Positions 1 to 8,439 of a DNA stretch of 16,054 nt are shown in pieces. A program made the translations under genes and the position numbers. The stretch is from assembly GCA_003833135.1 (NCBI GenBank), contig QZLH01000977.1:34959-51012 (forward strand), read 5' to 3'. The stretch is from Oehlia diaphana (lineage: Eukaryota; Glomeromycota; Glomeromycetes; Glomerales; Glomeraceae). How positions within the stretch are numbered: the first letter of the stretch is position 1; each line of letters begins with the position of its first letter. The notes beneath the pieces were generated by a model that ran no database searches, was not told the DNA's origin, and worked only from the letters and a program-made list of their open reading frames with translations.

Positions 1-282
1 TATAAAAACGCGTCTGCCATATTGTGTAACATAGATTTACTAAAAAGGAAATTTGATAATTCCGGCCAAAATTATGAACTTTAGTATTTGGCATATATAA
101 CAAATTCCGTACAAAAATTGTTAATTTAAAAATACCATACAAATTCAGTCATATTTTGTACAATTCTTCTAATAAATGTATATAATAAATTATTTTAATG
201 TATACATCACTACAAATTCTGTACATATTCCGTATGAAAACGTATAAAATCTGTACAAATAATAAACAATTACTTTTTATAG
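1..282 (+). other. Presumed last intron of the RS-tail gene
   Basis: This stretch has no usable reading frame. It ends in a pyrimidine-containing tract and TTTTTATAG, a reasonable 3' splice site immediately before the coding exon at 283, so I read it as intron sequence whose 5' end may lie outside the window. It contains several imperfect copies of an AATTCNGTACA-like word (near 103, 142, 215 and 225), with TGTACA cores in both orientations. These look like remains of a small palindromic repeat inserted in the intron. No 5' splice site can be fixed. Confidence 0.4.
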
Positions 283-360
283 GGCAGAAGTAGAGATAGA
301 AAATGGGATAGAAGTAAAGATAGAAGAAAAGGTAGAAGCAGATCCCCACATAGAAAATAA
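283..360 (+). CDS. Last exon of an RS-tail (SR-type) protein, partial
   Basis: Read in phase 0 from the AG at 281-282, these 78 bases give 25 residues and a TAA stop at 358-360. The peptide is almost entirely Arg, Ser, Lys and Asp, with RSRDR, DRSKDRR and a final RSRSPHRK. Such arginine/serine tails are typical of SR splicing factors and other pre-mRNA processing proteins, where they are phosphorylated and mediate contacts within the nucleus. The exon is too short for start-to-stop gene finders, but the acceptor, open frame, biased composition and stop agree. The rest of the gene, including any RNA-recognition motif, lies left of the window, so the exact protein cannot be named. It is probably the only intact host exon in the left half. 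The main uncertainty is the splice phase. Confidence 0.6.
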   Translation, partial: GRSRDRKWDRSKDRRKGRSRSPHRK

Positions 361-431
361 AGATATTAAATTTTAAATTTTATTATATTTTTAATTGTAT
401 ATTTTATTAGTTTAATATTAAATATTATAAA

Positions 432-437
432 AATAAA
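432..437 (+). promoter_or_regulatory. Possible polyadenylation signal of the RS-tail gene
   Basis: An AATAAA lies 72 bases after the stop codon of the RS-tail exon, in a T-rich 3' flank, at a sensible distance for 3' end formation. In DNA this A+T-rich the hexamer occurs often by chance, so only its position supports the call. Confidence 0.3.
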
Positions 438-485
438 TATTTACATACAAAAATCATATTGTCTTTATTCTTATAAATTGTTTAA

Positions 486-675
486 ATGCTGAAACTCTAA
501 TTAAATCATATAGAAAGTATTGCCAAAATGCTGAAACTATTTCAGCAAGTTATAGCAGTTTCACGATTTTAATAGGTTTTGCAGTTTCAGCATTTCTTGA
601 TGATTTCACAAAATTAGTTTTGGCAGTTTGGCGTATGCCATTCTGCTGAAACCTTCTAGTTTTGGCAAGCAACCT
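486..675. repeat. Small palindromic repeat (MITE-like) with nested inverted repeats
   Basis: TTGCCAAAA at 520-528 is matched by its exact reverse complement TTTTGGCAA at 660-668. Inside, ATGCTGAAACT occurs at 486-496 and 528-538 and its exact reverse complement AGTTTCAGCAT at 583-593. GCTGAAA-CTA-TTTCAGC at 530-546 is a perfect 7-bp hairpin with a 3-base loop, and CTGCTGAAAC recurs near 642. The unit is non-coding and could fold almost end to end. Element boundaries and any target duplication are not clear, so family assignment is not possible. Confidence 0.55.
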
Positions 676-700
676 TAGCAGCTAACACAATAAGATAGAT

Positions 701-872
701 ATGCTAGAACAAATAATGTTGGCTAAAGATGATGAGATTAAAAATACAAAGAAATGATTATAAATTGGAAAATCACAATAGGAAGTTAGAAGTTGATGTA
801 ACAGTTAAAGAATGAATAAGATTAGAGAAAGAAGTAAAAATTAAAATTATTCAGGAAAAGTTAAAGAGCTAA
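701..872 (+). pseudogene. Possible coiled-coil protein relic
   Basis: A frame from ATG 701 reads MLEQIMLAKDDEIKN and then meets stops near 757. The next frame continues with a Lys/Glu/Leu/Ile-rich stretch (YKLENHNRKLEV, then RLEKEVKIKIIQEKLK) up to TAA at 870-872, with one internal TGA. The spacing of Leu, Ile and Val among charged residues suits a helical coiled coil, so this may be a decayed coding fragment. It is short, low in complexity and matches no family I recognise. Chance cannot be excluded in DNA of this composition. Confidence 0.25.
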
Positions 873-1011
873 AGTAGTATAAGAAAGTTCAAAATACAAT
901 TTCACTAACTTAAAAAGGTAAAGATGAATCAAGCCAAACAAGGTGTAAAGTTGAAATTCAAAATTTCTAAGAAGCTTCCATCTAACATTGTTATTTGGTC
1001 TTTAAATATAG

Positions 1012-1202
1012 CCAACCCTTTATAATGCACTTGAATATTATTTTGAGGTAATTGAAAAAGAGGCACTTATTGCTGCACTTTTGGATCTATATAAGAAAAA
1101 AACAATGTTTTAAATAATTAACAAAAGGAATTAGCAAAAGCTAATCTTCATGAAGTTTATGCTATAGATGATACATTATTTTTTAGCAGGATGAGTAAAT
1201 AA
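1012..1202 (+). pseudogene. hAT-type transposase relic, fragment before the C-terminal region
   Basis: The frame from 1012 gives YNALEYYFEVIEKEALIAALLDLYKK and stops at TAA 1111-1113. The EALIAALLD core followed by a basic residue resembles the conserved [EA]-hyd-hyd-A-x-LLDPR-x-K segment that lies shortly before the dimerisation domain in hAT transposases. The Pro-Arg is replaced here by Leu-Tyr. After a frame change a helical stretch (QKELAKANLHEVYA) follows from 1122 to the TAA at 1200-1202, where hAT proteins also have a helix. The relic is dead, with a frameshift and a stop. A hAT C-terminal relic in the same orientation lies at 5053-5235. The match is short and the assignment tentative. 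Confidence 0.35.
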
Positions 1203-1471
1203 ACTTGTATTATCTATTTATGAATATTTTGTATTTTAAAGAATTAAAATATGCTGCTTTTCCAATTTTATAAATAAATATGCATTTCCAAAACAATATT
1301 TATTAAAAAAAAAAAAGAATTATATCTAGGTAATAAAGTTAGCATTAATCATAATTTTAACTTATTAAATCTATCAAAATTTTAAAAACTATTTAATGCT
1401 TTCAATTCATTTTCTAAAAGTTTTCTAAACTTGTAAATATTTAGAAAGTACTATTATTTGGTGTATACATG

Positions 1472-1642
1472 AATTTCTTTGTAAAAATAAAGCATTGTAA
1501 ATTTGAAAATAGTTGTAAATATTCACAAGAATTTTATGGATTACATTTATGATCTACAAAATTACTTCCAGAAGAATTAGACTCCATTCTTAAAACTGAA
1601 GTTAAGCAAATCATATACCAAAAATGCCACTTTTATTGGTAA
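1472..1642 (+). pseudogene. Possible CCCH zinc-finger protein relic
   Basis: In one frame this stretch reads NFFVKIKHCKFENSCKYSQE, then LLPEELDSILKTEVKQII, with a single TGA at 1550-1552 and a final TAA at 1640-1642. The pattern FF-x5-H-CKF-x3-CKYS is that of a CCCH finger (C-x7-9-C-x5-C-x3-H), an RNA- or nucleic-acid-binding fold. The first Cys is not in this frame (a TGT lies just upstream in another frame, near 1462) and the final His is Gln. After the TGA the composition stays protein-like, suggesting a true frame broken by one mutation. It could belong to a host gene copy or to a mobile element. Moderate to low certainty. Confidence 0.3.
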
Positions 1643-2639
1643 ACTGTAATTCTAATGCAAATAGTTCAAATACATATGAAAATAACTGAAAAATATAATT
1701 ATTAAGTGTCATTAAGAAATTTTAAATTTGCGGTTCTTAGTAACAAAGAGTTAATGTCAGGATTATCAAAATTTTTTTTATACAATTATATTTTAAGTAA
1801 ACATTATTTTTATATATAATAATAATTTATTAAAAAAATTGTATTTTTTCACATCATCAATCACTCATTTTTTTACCTGGTCCATCACTGTAAATACATC
1901 TATTGATTTTCAAATGAATTCTTTATAGTATTTTTTATATAATGATCATTTTGCAATAAAAACAATCTTTTAGAATATATTTAGTTAACAATAAATGATA
2001 AAGAAGTTAAAGGATTAATTATTATAAAATGTAATTAATTAACAAACAAACACCAAAATAACAATTCGAAAATTACTAAAATTTGCTGTGGTAAGGTTTT
2101 ATAATAAATCCTGCAATAAAAATAATTATAAAGAAGATAATTTTTTACTTTCTTACTTTATATACTCTCAATATTCTCTATGTATTTGTTTTTGGAATAA
2201 GCCTCAACTTTATCTGACATTTACTGGTTTACAAGAGCTATTAAATATAAAACATTTAATTTTTATTTTAGGCGGAAATACTAACATGTAAAGCCATTCA
2301 TTTTTTGTTAATTACTTTAGTAATGTTAATTGAAATTAAATAAATATTTCTTGATCATATGATTTTTAAATGTACACAGCAGAGGCTTTTGTTTTTGGGG
2401 CTGAGACAAATAAATTAAACCAATTGTTACATGACAAATTTTATTATGTGGCTTTTCTTTTTCCTTGTTACTATATATACGAGGCTTTGCCTTTTACAAA
2501 TTGTTTGATTCACTTTCTCCTTCTTTTCTTACTAATACCCTTATTTTTTTAAAAAAAACAATGATTTCTAAATTATTATTATTTGTTTTAATACATTTAA
2601 CAAATAAAATGATAATAATTAATATAATAGCAATAATCC
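1643..2639. other. A+T-rich spacer, no supported gene
   Basis: Two open stretches occur here (about 2088-2291 starting at GTG, and 2370-2552), but they encode mainly Phe, Tyr, Leu, Ile and Asn, as expected from A+T-rich DNA, and show no domain. A GTAAG near 2091 and a TTTTATTTTAG near 2272 look like splice signals, but no coding exon can be attached to them. I see nothing else in this stretch. Confidence 0.4.
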
Positions 2640-2852
2640 ATTAAATGTGGGAAACAATGTCTCAAAATATATAAAAATGTGTTAGAACCAATCTATTATG
2701 ATGATAAACCAGTTCAAATTTTAATTAAATTAGGCTTTATTTAAATAGAGAATAGTTTACTTTATTATATATATTATTCTAAAACTTATTTTGCTAATCT
2801 ACAAGATAAATGGTTCTATTGAATTTGGAGGAATAATAGAATCTTTAATTAA
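2640..2852 (+). pseudogene. Unrecognised protein relic
   Basis: One frame runs for about 70 codons with only two internal stops (TAA 2742-2744, TGA 2820-2822). Its residues look coding: IKCGKQCLKIYKNVLEPIYYDD, then KPVQILIKLGF, and later TYFANLQDKW and IWRNNRI. A Cys-x3-Cys near the start and the phrase PVQILIKLGF recall the region after the Cys cluster in large fungal transposase-associated proteins (for example KDZ-type), but the resemblance is too weak for a name. The frame ends at TAA 2850-2852 and nothing clear continues it in the next 300 bases. I call it a broken coding relic of unknown family. Confidence 0.3.
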
Positions 2853-3479
2853 AACAGTTTGTTTTCAGCAACACCTTATAATCAACTTTAGCATTATTCT
2901 CATTTGATGTTTTTGATATGTATTATCAACTACTTTTTGAAGCACAAGTATCATATTTGGCATTCAGTTTCAGCAAAACTCTCTGATTCTCTAACAATTT
3001 TTCAAGAAGGATCACTAGAACTTGCAGTAAAAATAAGGAAGAAAAAATCAAATTCATAAATTATTTATTAAAATTATTGTTTCTATTATTAGTGGATAAC
3101 TGGATGCATTTAACTAATAAATGATACCTCTTAAGGACGAAAATAAGTGAACAATTCTAAAACCTAAAGAATGAGAATATAATATTAACAGTACTTCCTA
3201 TATAAGACAATTAGATGTATAAATAAAAAAAAGTTCTTTTATAATATACAGTGTTTCTTATACTGTATATACAGCCTATTTGCTTACTTTAAACAAATGT
3301 TTAAAATTAAGTGTATTGTAATTACCTTTAATAAGCTTTATAAAACTTTTTTTGAGTGGTTATTATTTTTTATCATTCACACAAAATTCAGTTAAAATTT
3401 AATATACTATCTATTCAATGCAAGTTCAGTTAAATATTATATAATGAAATTGCAAATTTCTTCCAATATTTAATCAAAT
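2853..3479. other. A+T-rich spacer
   Basis: No reading frame of note on either strand. Apart from the small inverted repeat listed at 3244-3270 I see nothing that can be annotated. Confidence 0.4.
3244..3270. repeat. 9-bp perfect inverted repeat
   Basis: ATATACAGT at 3244-3252 is matched by its exact reverse complement ACTGTATAT at 3262-3270, with nine bases between. It could form a small hairpin. No gene sits close enough to give it a role, and it may be the core of a decayed palindromic element. Confidence 0.4.
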
Positions 3480-3970
3480 ATAAGGAAATTTGAGTATTTT
3501 TCATATGAAGTAAGATCTGTGATAGAAACTACACCTGCTACTGTCAAGATGAAAGTTGGAACTCTTCCTGTTGATTTTGAGTTACCATTGTTCCGATTTC
3601 TAGTTCAATGTCATGGAAGTTTTGTGTGGAATTCATCAGAGTTAAGATGAACTAACTTAATACAACATTCAATTGATACTGTAATAGTAACGCAGGATGA
3701 AAATATTGGTATCAGACATTAAAGAATGAATGAGATTTTATTGAGAAGGAAATTCAACACATGCTGCAAGAAGGATTGTTTGAGAAATCTACTGGTTCAT
3801 GGGCTGCACCTGTAGTTCCTGTTCATAAGAAAATGGAAAGACATTTTTGTGTCAATTATTGAGAATTAAATAGTGTTATGACAAAAGATGATATAATTCC
3901 TAGGATAGACAATATGCTTGATTCATTTGTAAAGGCATAATTGATATATAAAAGAATACTTCAGTACCAT
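3480..3970 (+). pseudogene. pol: Ty3/gypsy retrotransposon relic (pre-RT linker and start of reverse transcriptase)
   Basis: Several frames join into the familiar Ty3/gypsy order. The linker is at about 3600-3690: FVWNSSEL, a TGA at 3648-3650, then TNLIQHSIDT, matching the usual F-W-..-EL-G-x-T-x-L-..-H-x-IDTG lead-in to RT. After a frame change, the RT start is at 3743-3937: EIQHMLQEGLFEKS, then SWAAPVVPVHKK, FCVNY, a TGA at 3860-3862 where the family has Tyr-Arg, then ELNSVM and IPRIDNMLDSF. The family consensus here is E-hyd-x-x-L-x-x-G-hyd-I-x-x-S-..-W-A-S-P-V-V-x-V-x-K-K. A piece EYFST at 3954-3968 in another frame fits the next RT segment. The catalytic YxDD, RNase H and LTRs are not found. 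There are at least two stops and two frameshifts, so it is inactive. Confidence 0.8.
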
Positions 3971-4579
3971 ATATTGGGCTCTATATCTTCACCAACTATC
4001 TAATGCTGGAATACAACCTACCCAATATATTATTAAAAATATAAAAACAAACCAAACCAAACCAAACCAACAAAATTGCTTTATTCTCTTTTCTCAAAGG
4101 ATTTTGCATAATTATCAATATAGAAAAAAAATATCTTTCAAAGCTAAAATAAATTATCTATATTCATTTATAAAAATTGTAATTTGTAGATAGAAAAGAA
4201 GTAAAAAAAAGCTAATTTGAATATAGCATAAAGTTTAAAGCATATTCTAAAATATCTCAATATATAAAAAATAATAAAGCATTTAAATTTAAGTGCAGTA
4301 AATTACTTTAGCTACTAATTATTCATTTCTCCTATAAAGATGATCTACTAAAATTTCAAAAATAGAGGAGAGATTATTTTAAGGCTAGTACAAACCAGCA
4401 ATTATTATGACATAATCTTAATTATAAGCATAATATCTGGTATAGTCACAAGATCAATAAATAAAAAGGACAAGAAATAAAACATCTCAATTGATATATT
4501 ATATTATAACTACATGAAAGTGGGGAGTTTCAAAAATACATCATTTATATGCACCTTTTATTATGTTCTTATATTTTTC
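3971..4579. other. A+T-rich spacer with a short tandem run
   Basis: Apart from the ACCAA run at 4051-4070 this stretch holds no reading frame or structured repeat that I can support. The reverse transcriptase homology does not continue into it, so the gypsy relic is truncated here. Confidence 0.4.
4051..4070. repeat. (ACCAA)4 microsatellite
   Basis: Four exact copies of the pentanucleotide ACCAA stand in tandem, with a partial unit on each side. It lies just after the point where the reverse transcriptase relic stops. Confidence 0.7.
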
Positions 4580-4890
4580 AGAGGTGAAGATGGATGATAT
4601 CTTTATTGGAAAGTTCATAGACAAACTGCTCTTATCTGTTAATAATAGTTCAATTTTTGAATATAATTACCAAAGAAACATATTCTTAATCCTGGAAATA
4701 GAATTAGACCTGTTGATGAAAACCCCTTGGTATGATGAGAGTCAATAGTTTTCAAATCCTTCAGTAAAAAAAGGTACTGAATTATGCTAAAAAAGGAAGG
4801 TTCTATTATTGTACATTTCTGGCATGATAAAAGTTCAAAATTGTTAGAATAAGTGCAAGGTTTTTCAATACTATCAGAAGGAAACCCCAA
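4580..4890 (+). pseudogene. Possible unrecognised protein relic
   Basis: The frame with codon start at 4580 reads RGEDG, stop, YLYWKVHRQTALIC, then a cluster of stops (about 4640-4665), then a more protein-like run LPKKHILNPGNRIRPVDENP from 4667, and further ESIVFKSFSKKRY, KEGSIIVHFWHDKSSKLLE and VQGFSILSEGNPK to about 4890. These pieces stay in one frame, broken by isolated stops, which suggests decayed coding DNA rather than chance. I recognise no family. A different frame is open at 4563-4748, but its Ile/Leu/Asn-rich product is less convincing. A TTTTTCAG just before 4581 resembles a splice acceptor. Confidence 0.22.
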
Positions 4891-5052
4891 AAAAAAGAAT
4901 AAACTTAACTTTTAATAATAAACAAAAAAGTAGCTTTGAAAAAAAACTGATATTCTAGTATAGTAAGAACACACTAATAATGCCGTTTTTAATATTATTA
5001 AAGGCATATCATTGACAGAATAACACTCATGAAATATTATATATTTTATTAT

Positions 5053-5235
5053 AATGGAACAGAATACTCAAATCTATCAAATATGGCCAGAAACTATTTT
5101 GTCATTCCAGTTATAATACTTTTTGTTCCATATAAAAATTTAGCACTCTGGTAATGCATTGATCCATTAGGGTAATATCAAGTTAGCCTATCTTGGATTG
5201 TCAAAAATACTTAAAGGCCTTAAGTTATCATTGAT
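5053..5235 (+). pseudogene. hAT transposase C-terminal (dimerisation) domain relic
   Basis: The frame from 5053 gives NGTEYSNLSNMARNYFVIPV, which fits the start of the hAT C-terminal dimerisation domain: P-x-L-x-x-M-A-x-D-Y-L-x-I-P-x-T-S-x-x-S-E-R-x-F-S. The next bases, read across shifting frames, still give FVPYKNLA, then an FS-x-GN-LIDPL-like series near 5140-5175 and SLSWIV, which fits the remainder ending in the region that usually reads L-x-C-L-x-x-W. In hAT elements this domain holds the transposase dimer together. Stops and frameshifts make it inactive. The preceding hAT motif (LLDPR-like) is found at 1012-1110 in the same orientation. Confidence 0.5.
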
Positions 5236-6305
5236 TTTATAATACAAGATTTTGCCATGGATTTAAAAAAGAGTTATTATGTGATTTTTATTGACATATT
5301 AGATTAGTATTAAATGGAAAAATATAGAAATTTGGGTTATAATAGGATATTTCCAAATTGTCAAATTAGAATAAAATATACTGAAAACAATTTTTTAAAT
5401 ATCATCTATTTTTTAAAAGTACAATGAATCCAATAGTGACAGATAGTTAACCTTTACATTCTATCTTATAGTTTATTTTATAGTAAAATAATATCATATT
5501 ATTAATATATTAGATTAGTGGTTATATGGCATAAATTACTATTTTCAGTCATAAATGGAGCAAGCAAATTTATAATTTATTATTCATAAATATGATTTTT
5601 AAATGCATAAGGATGAGTTTGGTTTCTTACATCTTCACTTATTATATATAAAGTAATATATATTCTGTGGTAAATCACTCTTTTATATAAGGTAAAATTG
5701 CATAGTAATGTCCAATTATTTAGTAGTAAAATTGATATTGTTTATATACTTAAAAAGTTTACATTTATTAAAGTAGATAAAGTTAAAACAACTATGATTG
5801 CATAATAATTTATATTATTTCTGGCCAAAAGGATGATTTATATTAAATAAGATCAATATAATTCAATATCAACCTGTAAACTCTGAAGATTAGCAAAGGT
5901 TTAGAGACATTCTCTTAAGATTTGCATAGTATATAGTGAGTCCATTATAACAGATTAGAAAGTGCTTACCTTGAAGAAAAGCAATTCATCTAGAATATAA
6001 AATAAAAGTAATTTGCACATATAAATTACAATATAATAATTTTAAACATAAAAATTTATAAAATTACTTTGAGTATCAAATTTTGAAGACATATTAAGTA
6101 AGTAAATAAAAATTTTATTTCTTTATAAATCTCTTTAAACTAATATATATTATTCATTATTTAGGTATGAATCAATACACTAGAAAATAATTACTTTAAT
6201 TAACTTCTAGAATGTAAATGAGATAAAGCTAATAAATTTAGAACTGTTAGATAAAATAAAAGCAGTATTATTAGATTTTCATACTTGTAATAAAAACTTT
6301 ATTAT
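5236..6305. other. A+T-rich spacer, nothing identified
   Basis: More than 1 kb between the hAT C-terminal relic and the integrase relic shows only short A+T-driven open frames and no repeat or inverted pair that stands out. If the hAT element once ended here, its terminal inverted repeat is not recognisable. Confidence 0.4.
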
Positions 6306-7329
6306 AATTGGGCTAAAAAGCAATTTTGTCTTAAACAAATTGTTTCTGAAGATTTTTTAGAGTAATGGTTAAAGCAGATAATAAACTAGTTCTTGTGCTT
6401 GAAAATATATATGAAATACCATGTTTCAGAACATATACTGAAATAGATCAATATGCAGGGCAAAGCAGCTTTAGAAATCCATTAAAGAAAGTAAAGCTAG
6501 ATAAAGCAAAATTCAGTTGAAAACTTTGCTAACAACTGTACAAATATACTACTTATAAACCCTCATTTCATTCTTTAGCTGCAGAGTCAATTATTGCAAG
6601 AAACTTATTATATTCAGATTGTTAATTTCTCAATTTTCTATTTAAAACTTTATTAAAATTAATATAAATTTCATATTAATATTAACAGATGGATTTAATT
6701 GATCTATTATATAATACTAATGGAGAATATAAATATATTGGTCATGTCTAAAACCATTTTACATGATGTTCTTAGGCAAAAGTTTTCATTTCCTAGGTTT
6801 TCTACCCAAAATACTTCAGTTTGACAATGGAAAAGAATTCACTGCAATCCTTCCAATTGCAATGCATCAAACTTGATAGCTTATCAAATAACTATACCTA
6901 TAAGTAAAGTATTCTGAAATCTGTTTCCTATCCCATCTGGATATGCTCCAGCAATTTCCTTATGGCAAATATAGTTGGTAACAATTTTGTTATTGACTTG
7001 TATATAATAATAAAAGAATTGGTCAATTTATGGTTCAAACAGTAAAAATAATTAATGGGCATTCACATTATCCTCAAAGTCAAGGGCTTGTGACTGAGCC
7101 TATGGAACTCTACAGCAAAGATTAGGCAAATGAAAGGCTAGACATGATTGGACTGTTAGGCTCTATTAATTATTTTATCTATAAATCATTCCTATTATTA
7201 TTCTTACAAAAAACTCCTTATGAGCTTGTATATGGTGATAAACCTCATGGAAAAAGTACTTTAATTTGAAGATTTATTTAGCAAAGGTATTTATGATGAA
7301 GAAAATATTCTAGAAACAATTAAGACCTA
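6306..7329 (+). pseudogene. DDE integrase relic (zinc-binding region, core, C-terminal tail)
   Basis: The order of an rve-type integrase is preserved across several frames. N-terminal part: NWAKKQFCLKQI (6306), MVKADNKLVLVLENIYE (6365), then ENFANNC and YKPSFHSLAAESIIARNLL (6554), equivalent to the HHCC region and its basic linker. Core: QMDLIDLLYNTNGEYKYIGHV from 6686 (first Asp), LPKILQFDNGKEFTA around 6803-6845 (second Asp, codon 6823-6825), and VKIINGHSHYPQSQGLVTEP around 7040-7100 (Glu, codon 7096-7098). C-terminal tail: KTPYELVYGDKPHG and YDEENILETIKT, ending about 7329. Catalytic residues survive, but there are many stops, frameshifts and two A+T-rich insertions (6620-6685, and about 6885-7015 within the core). 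The MDLID type is known from retroelements and integrase-derived genes. Confidence 0.75.
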
Positions 7330-7496
7330 AATCACTTTCAGAAATAACATATTGTAAGTTATGTCACGTTTTCAGGAAATGTTGATGCGTCTATGCATGC
7401 TTCAAACAAAGAAAAGCAGCCCCTTAACACATCACCCAATAATAATACAAGTAGATTTATATATTGTTGAACAAAACTAAAAGATCATTGGTAGTT

Positions 7497-8134
7497 ACTT
7501 ACCATGCACCAACTTTACTTCTATGGAAAGCTCATCATAAAAATATATTGTAAATATGCTACAAAACCAGAATCTTCTGAACTTTTTGATATTCAAAAAG
7601 CTGATGCTTACAGAAGACATATTCATTTATGCAAAAAGGCTTGGGATTATGGAATTAATATTATTATTAATGAGCAAAAAAAGTTAGTAGATATTCCATT
7701 GCAGTTGATTTTCTTTAACTTCACCTCCTGGATTTCAATTAAAAGAGTAAAACCTGCTTGGATGATATTAGAATAAGAAGATACTGATCCTTTATTATGA
7801 AAGTGCTATTGAAAATATTTTGAAAGACCTGATGGATGCGAGTTTGATATTTTAACTTATCCTGAATATTTCCATAAATATAAAATTATTTCACAATTAA
7901 ATAGAAACTAATTACATCAAAAAGACAAAAAAATTGAATTATAAAGAAAATTTTAGTCAAATGATTAATGCTTATGAGATGAATAAGATGAAGTTAATTC
8001 AAAAACTGGTGAAAAAGAAATTACCAGCTATTGTGCCTATCAATAAGATGGTTGAACAATATATACAATATTTTGATCAGCCTACTAACATAATAAATAG
8101 ACAGTTATTAGCCATGAATCCCAAGTTTAGTTGA
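7497..8134 (+). pseudogene. Helitron-type Rep/helicase relic, central region
   Basis: Pieces in different frames match the part of Helitron-like proteins lying between the replication-initiator domain and the PIF1 helicase. They are TYHAPTLLLWKAHH (7497), CKYATKPESSELFDI with RRHIHLCKKA (about 7549-7640, cf. the KYxxKxEP motif followed by the R-R-x-G-x-x-E region), LVDIPLQLIFFN and WISIKRVKP (to 7776), then DTDP and KYFERPDGCEFDILTYPEYF at about 7813-7895, and an open stretch 7934-8134 ending QLLAMNPKFS, where the family has a QxLAxN-type segment before the helicase. One stretch of 90 codons (7504-7776) has no stop, yet neighbouring parts are frameshifted, so the gene is dead. The encoded enzyme would nick and unwind DNA during rolling-circle transposition. 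Confidence 0.6.
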
Positions 8135-8439
8135 ATTTCAATATTTAACCATTAAAATGTAAAGCCATTTTTCTATCAACAGTTGTTATTTAATAAACCT
8201 TTCAGAAGTGAAAATTTACTTACCAATTAGCATTTTAGCATTTTTTCTAAGAAAATATAATGACAACAAATGGCATAATTAATGCAACCAATTTGTCACA
8301 TTCCTTATATTCAAGAAATTATGAAAATTTAATTAATAATTTACTAATATCACTGCAACAAAAATACAAAATATAAAAGATATTATTAGTAAACAGCTCT
8401 ATAATTTAATTTCCAAACCTATAATTACACCAGATAATA

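Noticed and set aside
149..349. Minus-strand 66-codon open frame rich in Phe, Tyr and Leu
   Set aside because: It is the complement of the RS-rich exon and the A+T-rich intron; the plus strand gives a far better explanation.
2088..2291. Plus-strand 67-codon open frame from GTG
   Set aside because: Composition follows A+T bias, it needs a GTG start in a eukaryote, and no domain or neighbouring exon supports it.
2370..2552. Plus-strand 60-codon frame with a hydrophobic end
   Set aside because: The hydrophobic tail comes from a T-rich tract; a short repeated GAGGCTTT word, not selection, keeps it open.
4639..4890. Minus-strand 83-codon open frame
   Set aside because: It lies opposite a plus-strand relic with more protein-like sequence, and shows no motif.
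6621..6688. GT-AG intron between the integrase linker and core
   Set aside because: Removing the 68 bases from GT to AG puts the downstream frame out of register, whereas the frames are in register with a 66-base insert.
3480..7329. A single Ty3/gypsy element comprising the reverse transcriptase and integrase relics
   Set aside because: The gap is over 2.3 kb, with a hAT domain between and no RNase H, and no LTR pair was found; separate elements are more likely, though not proven.
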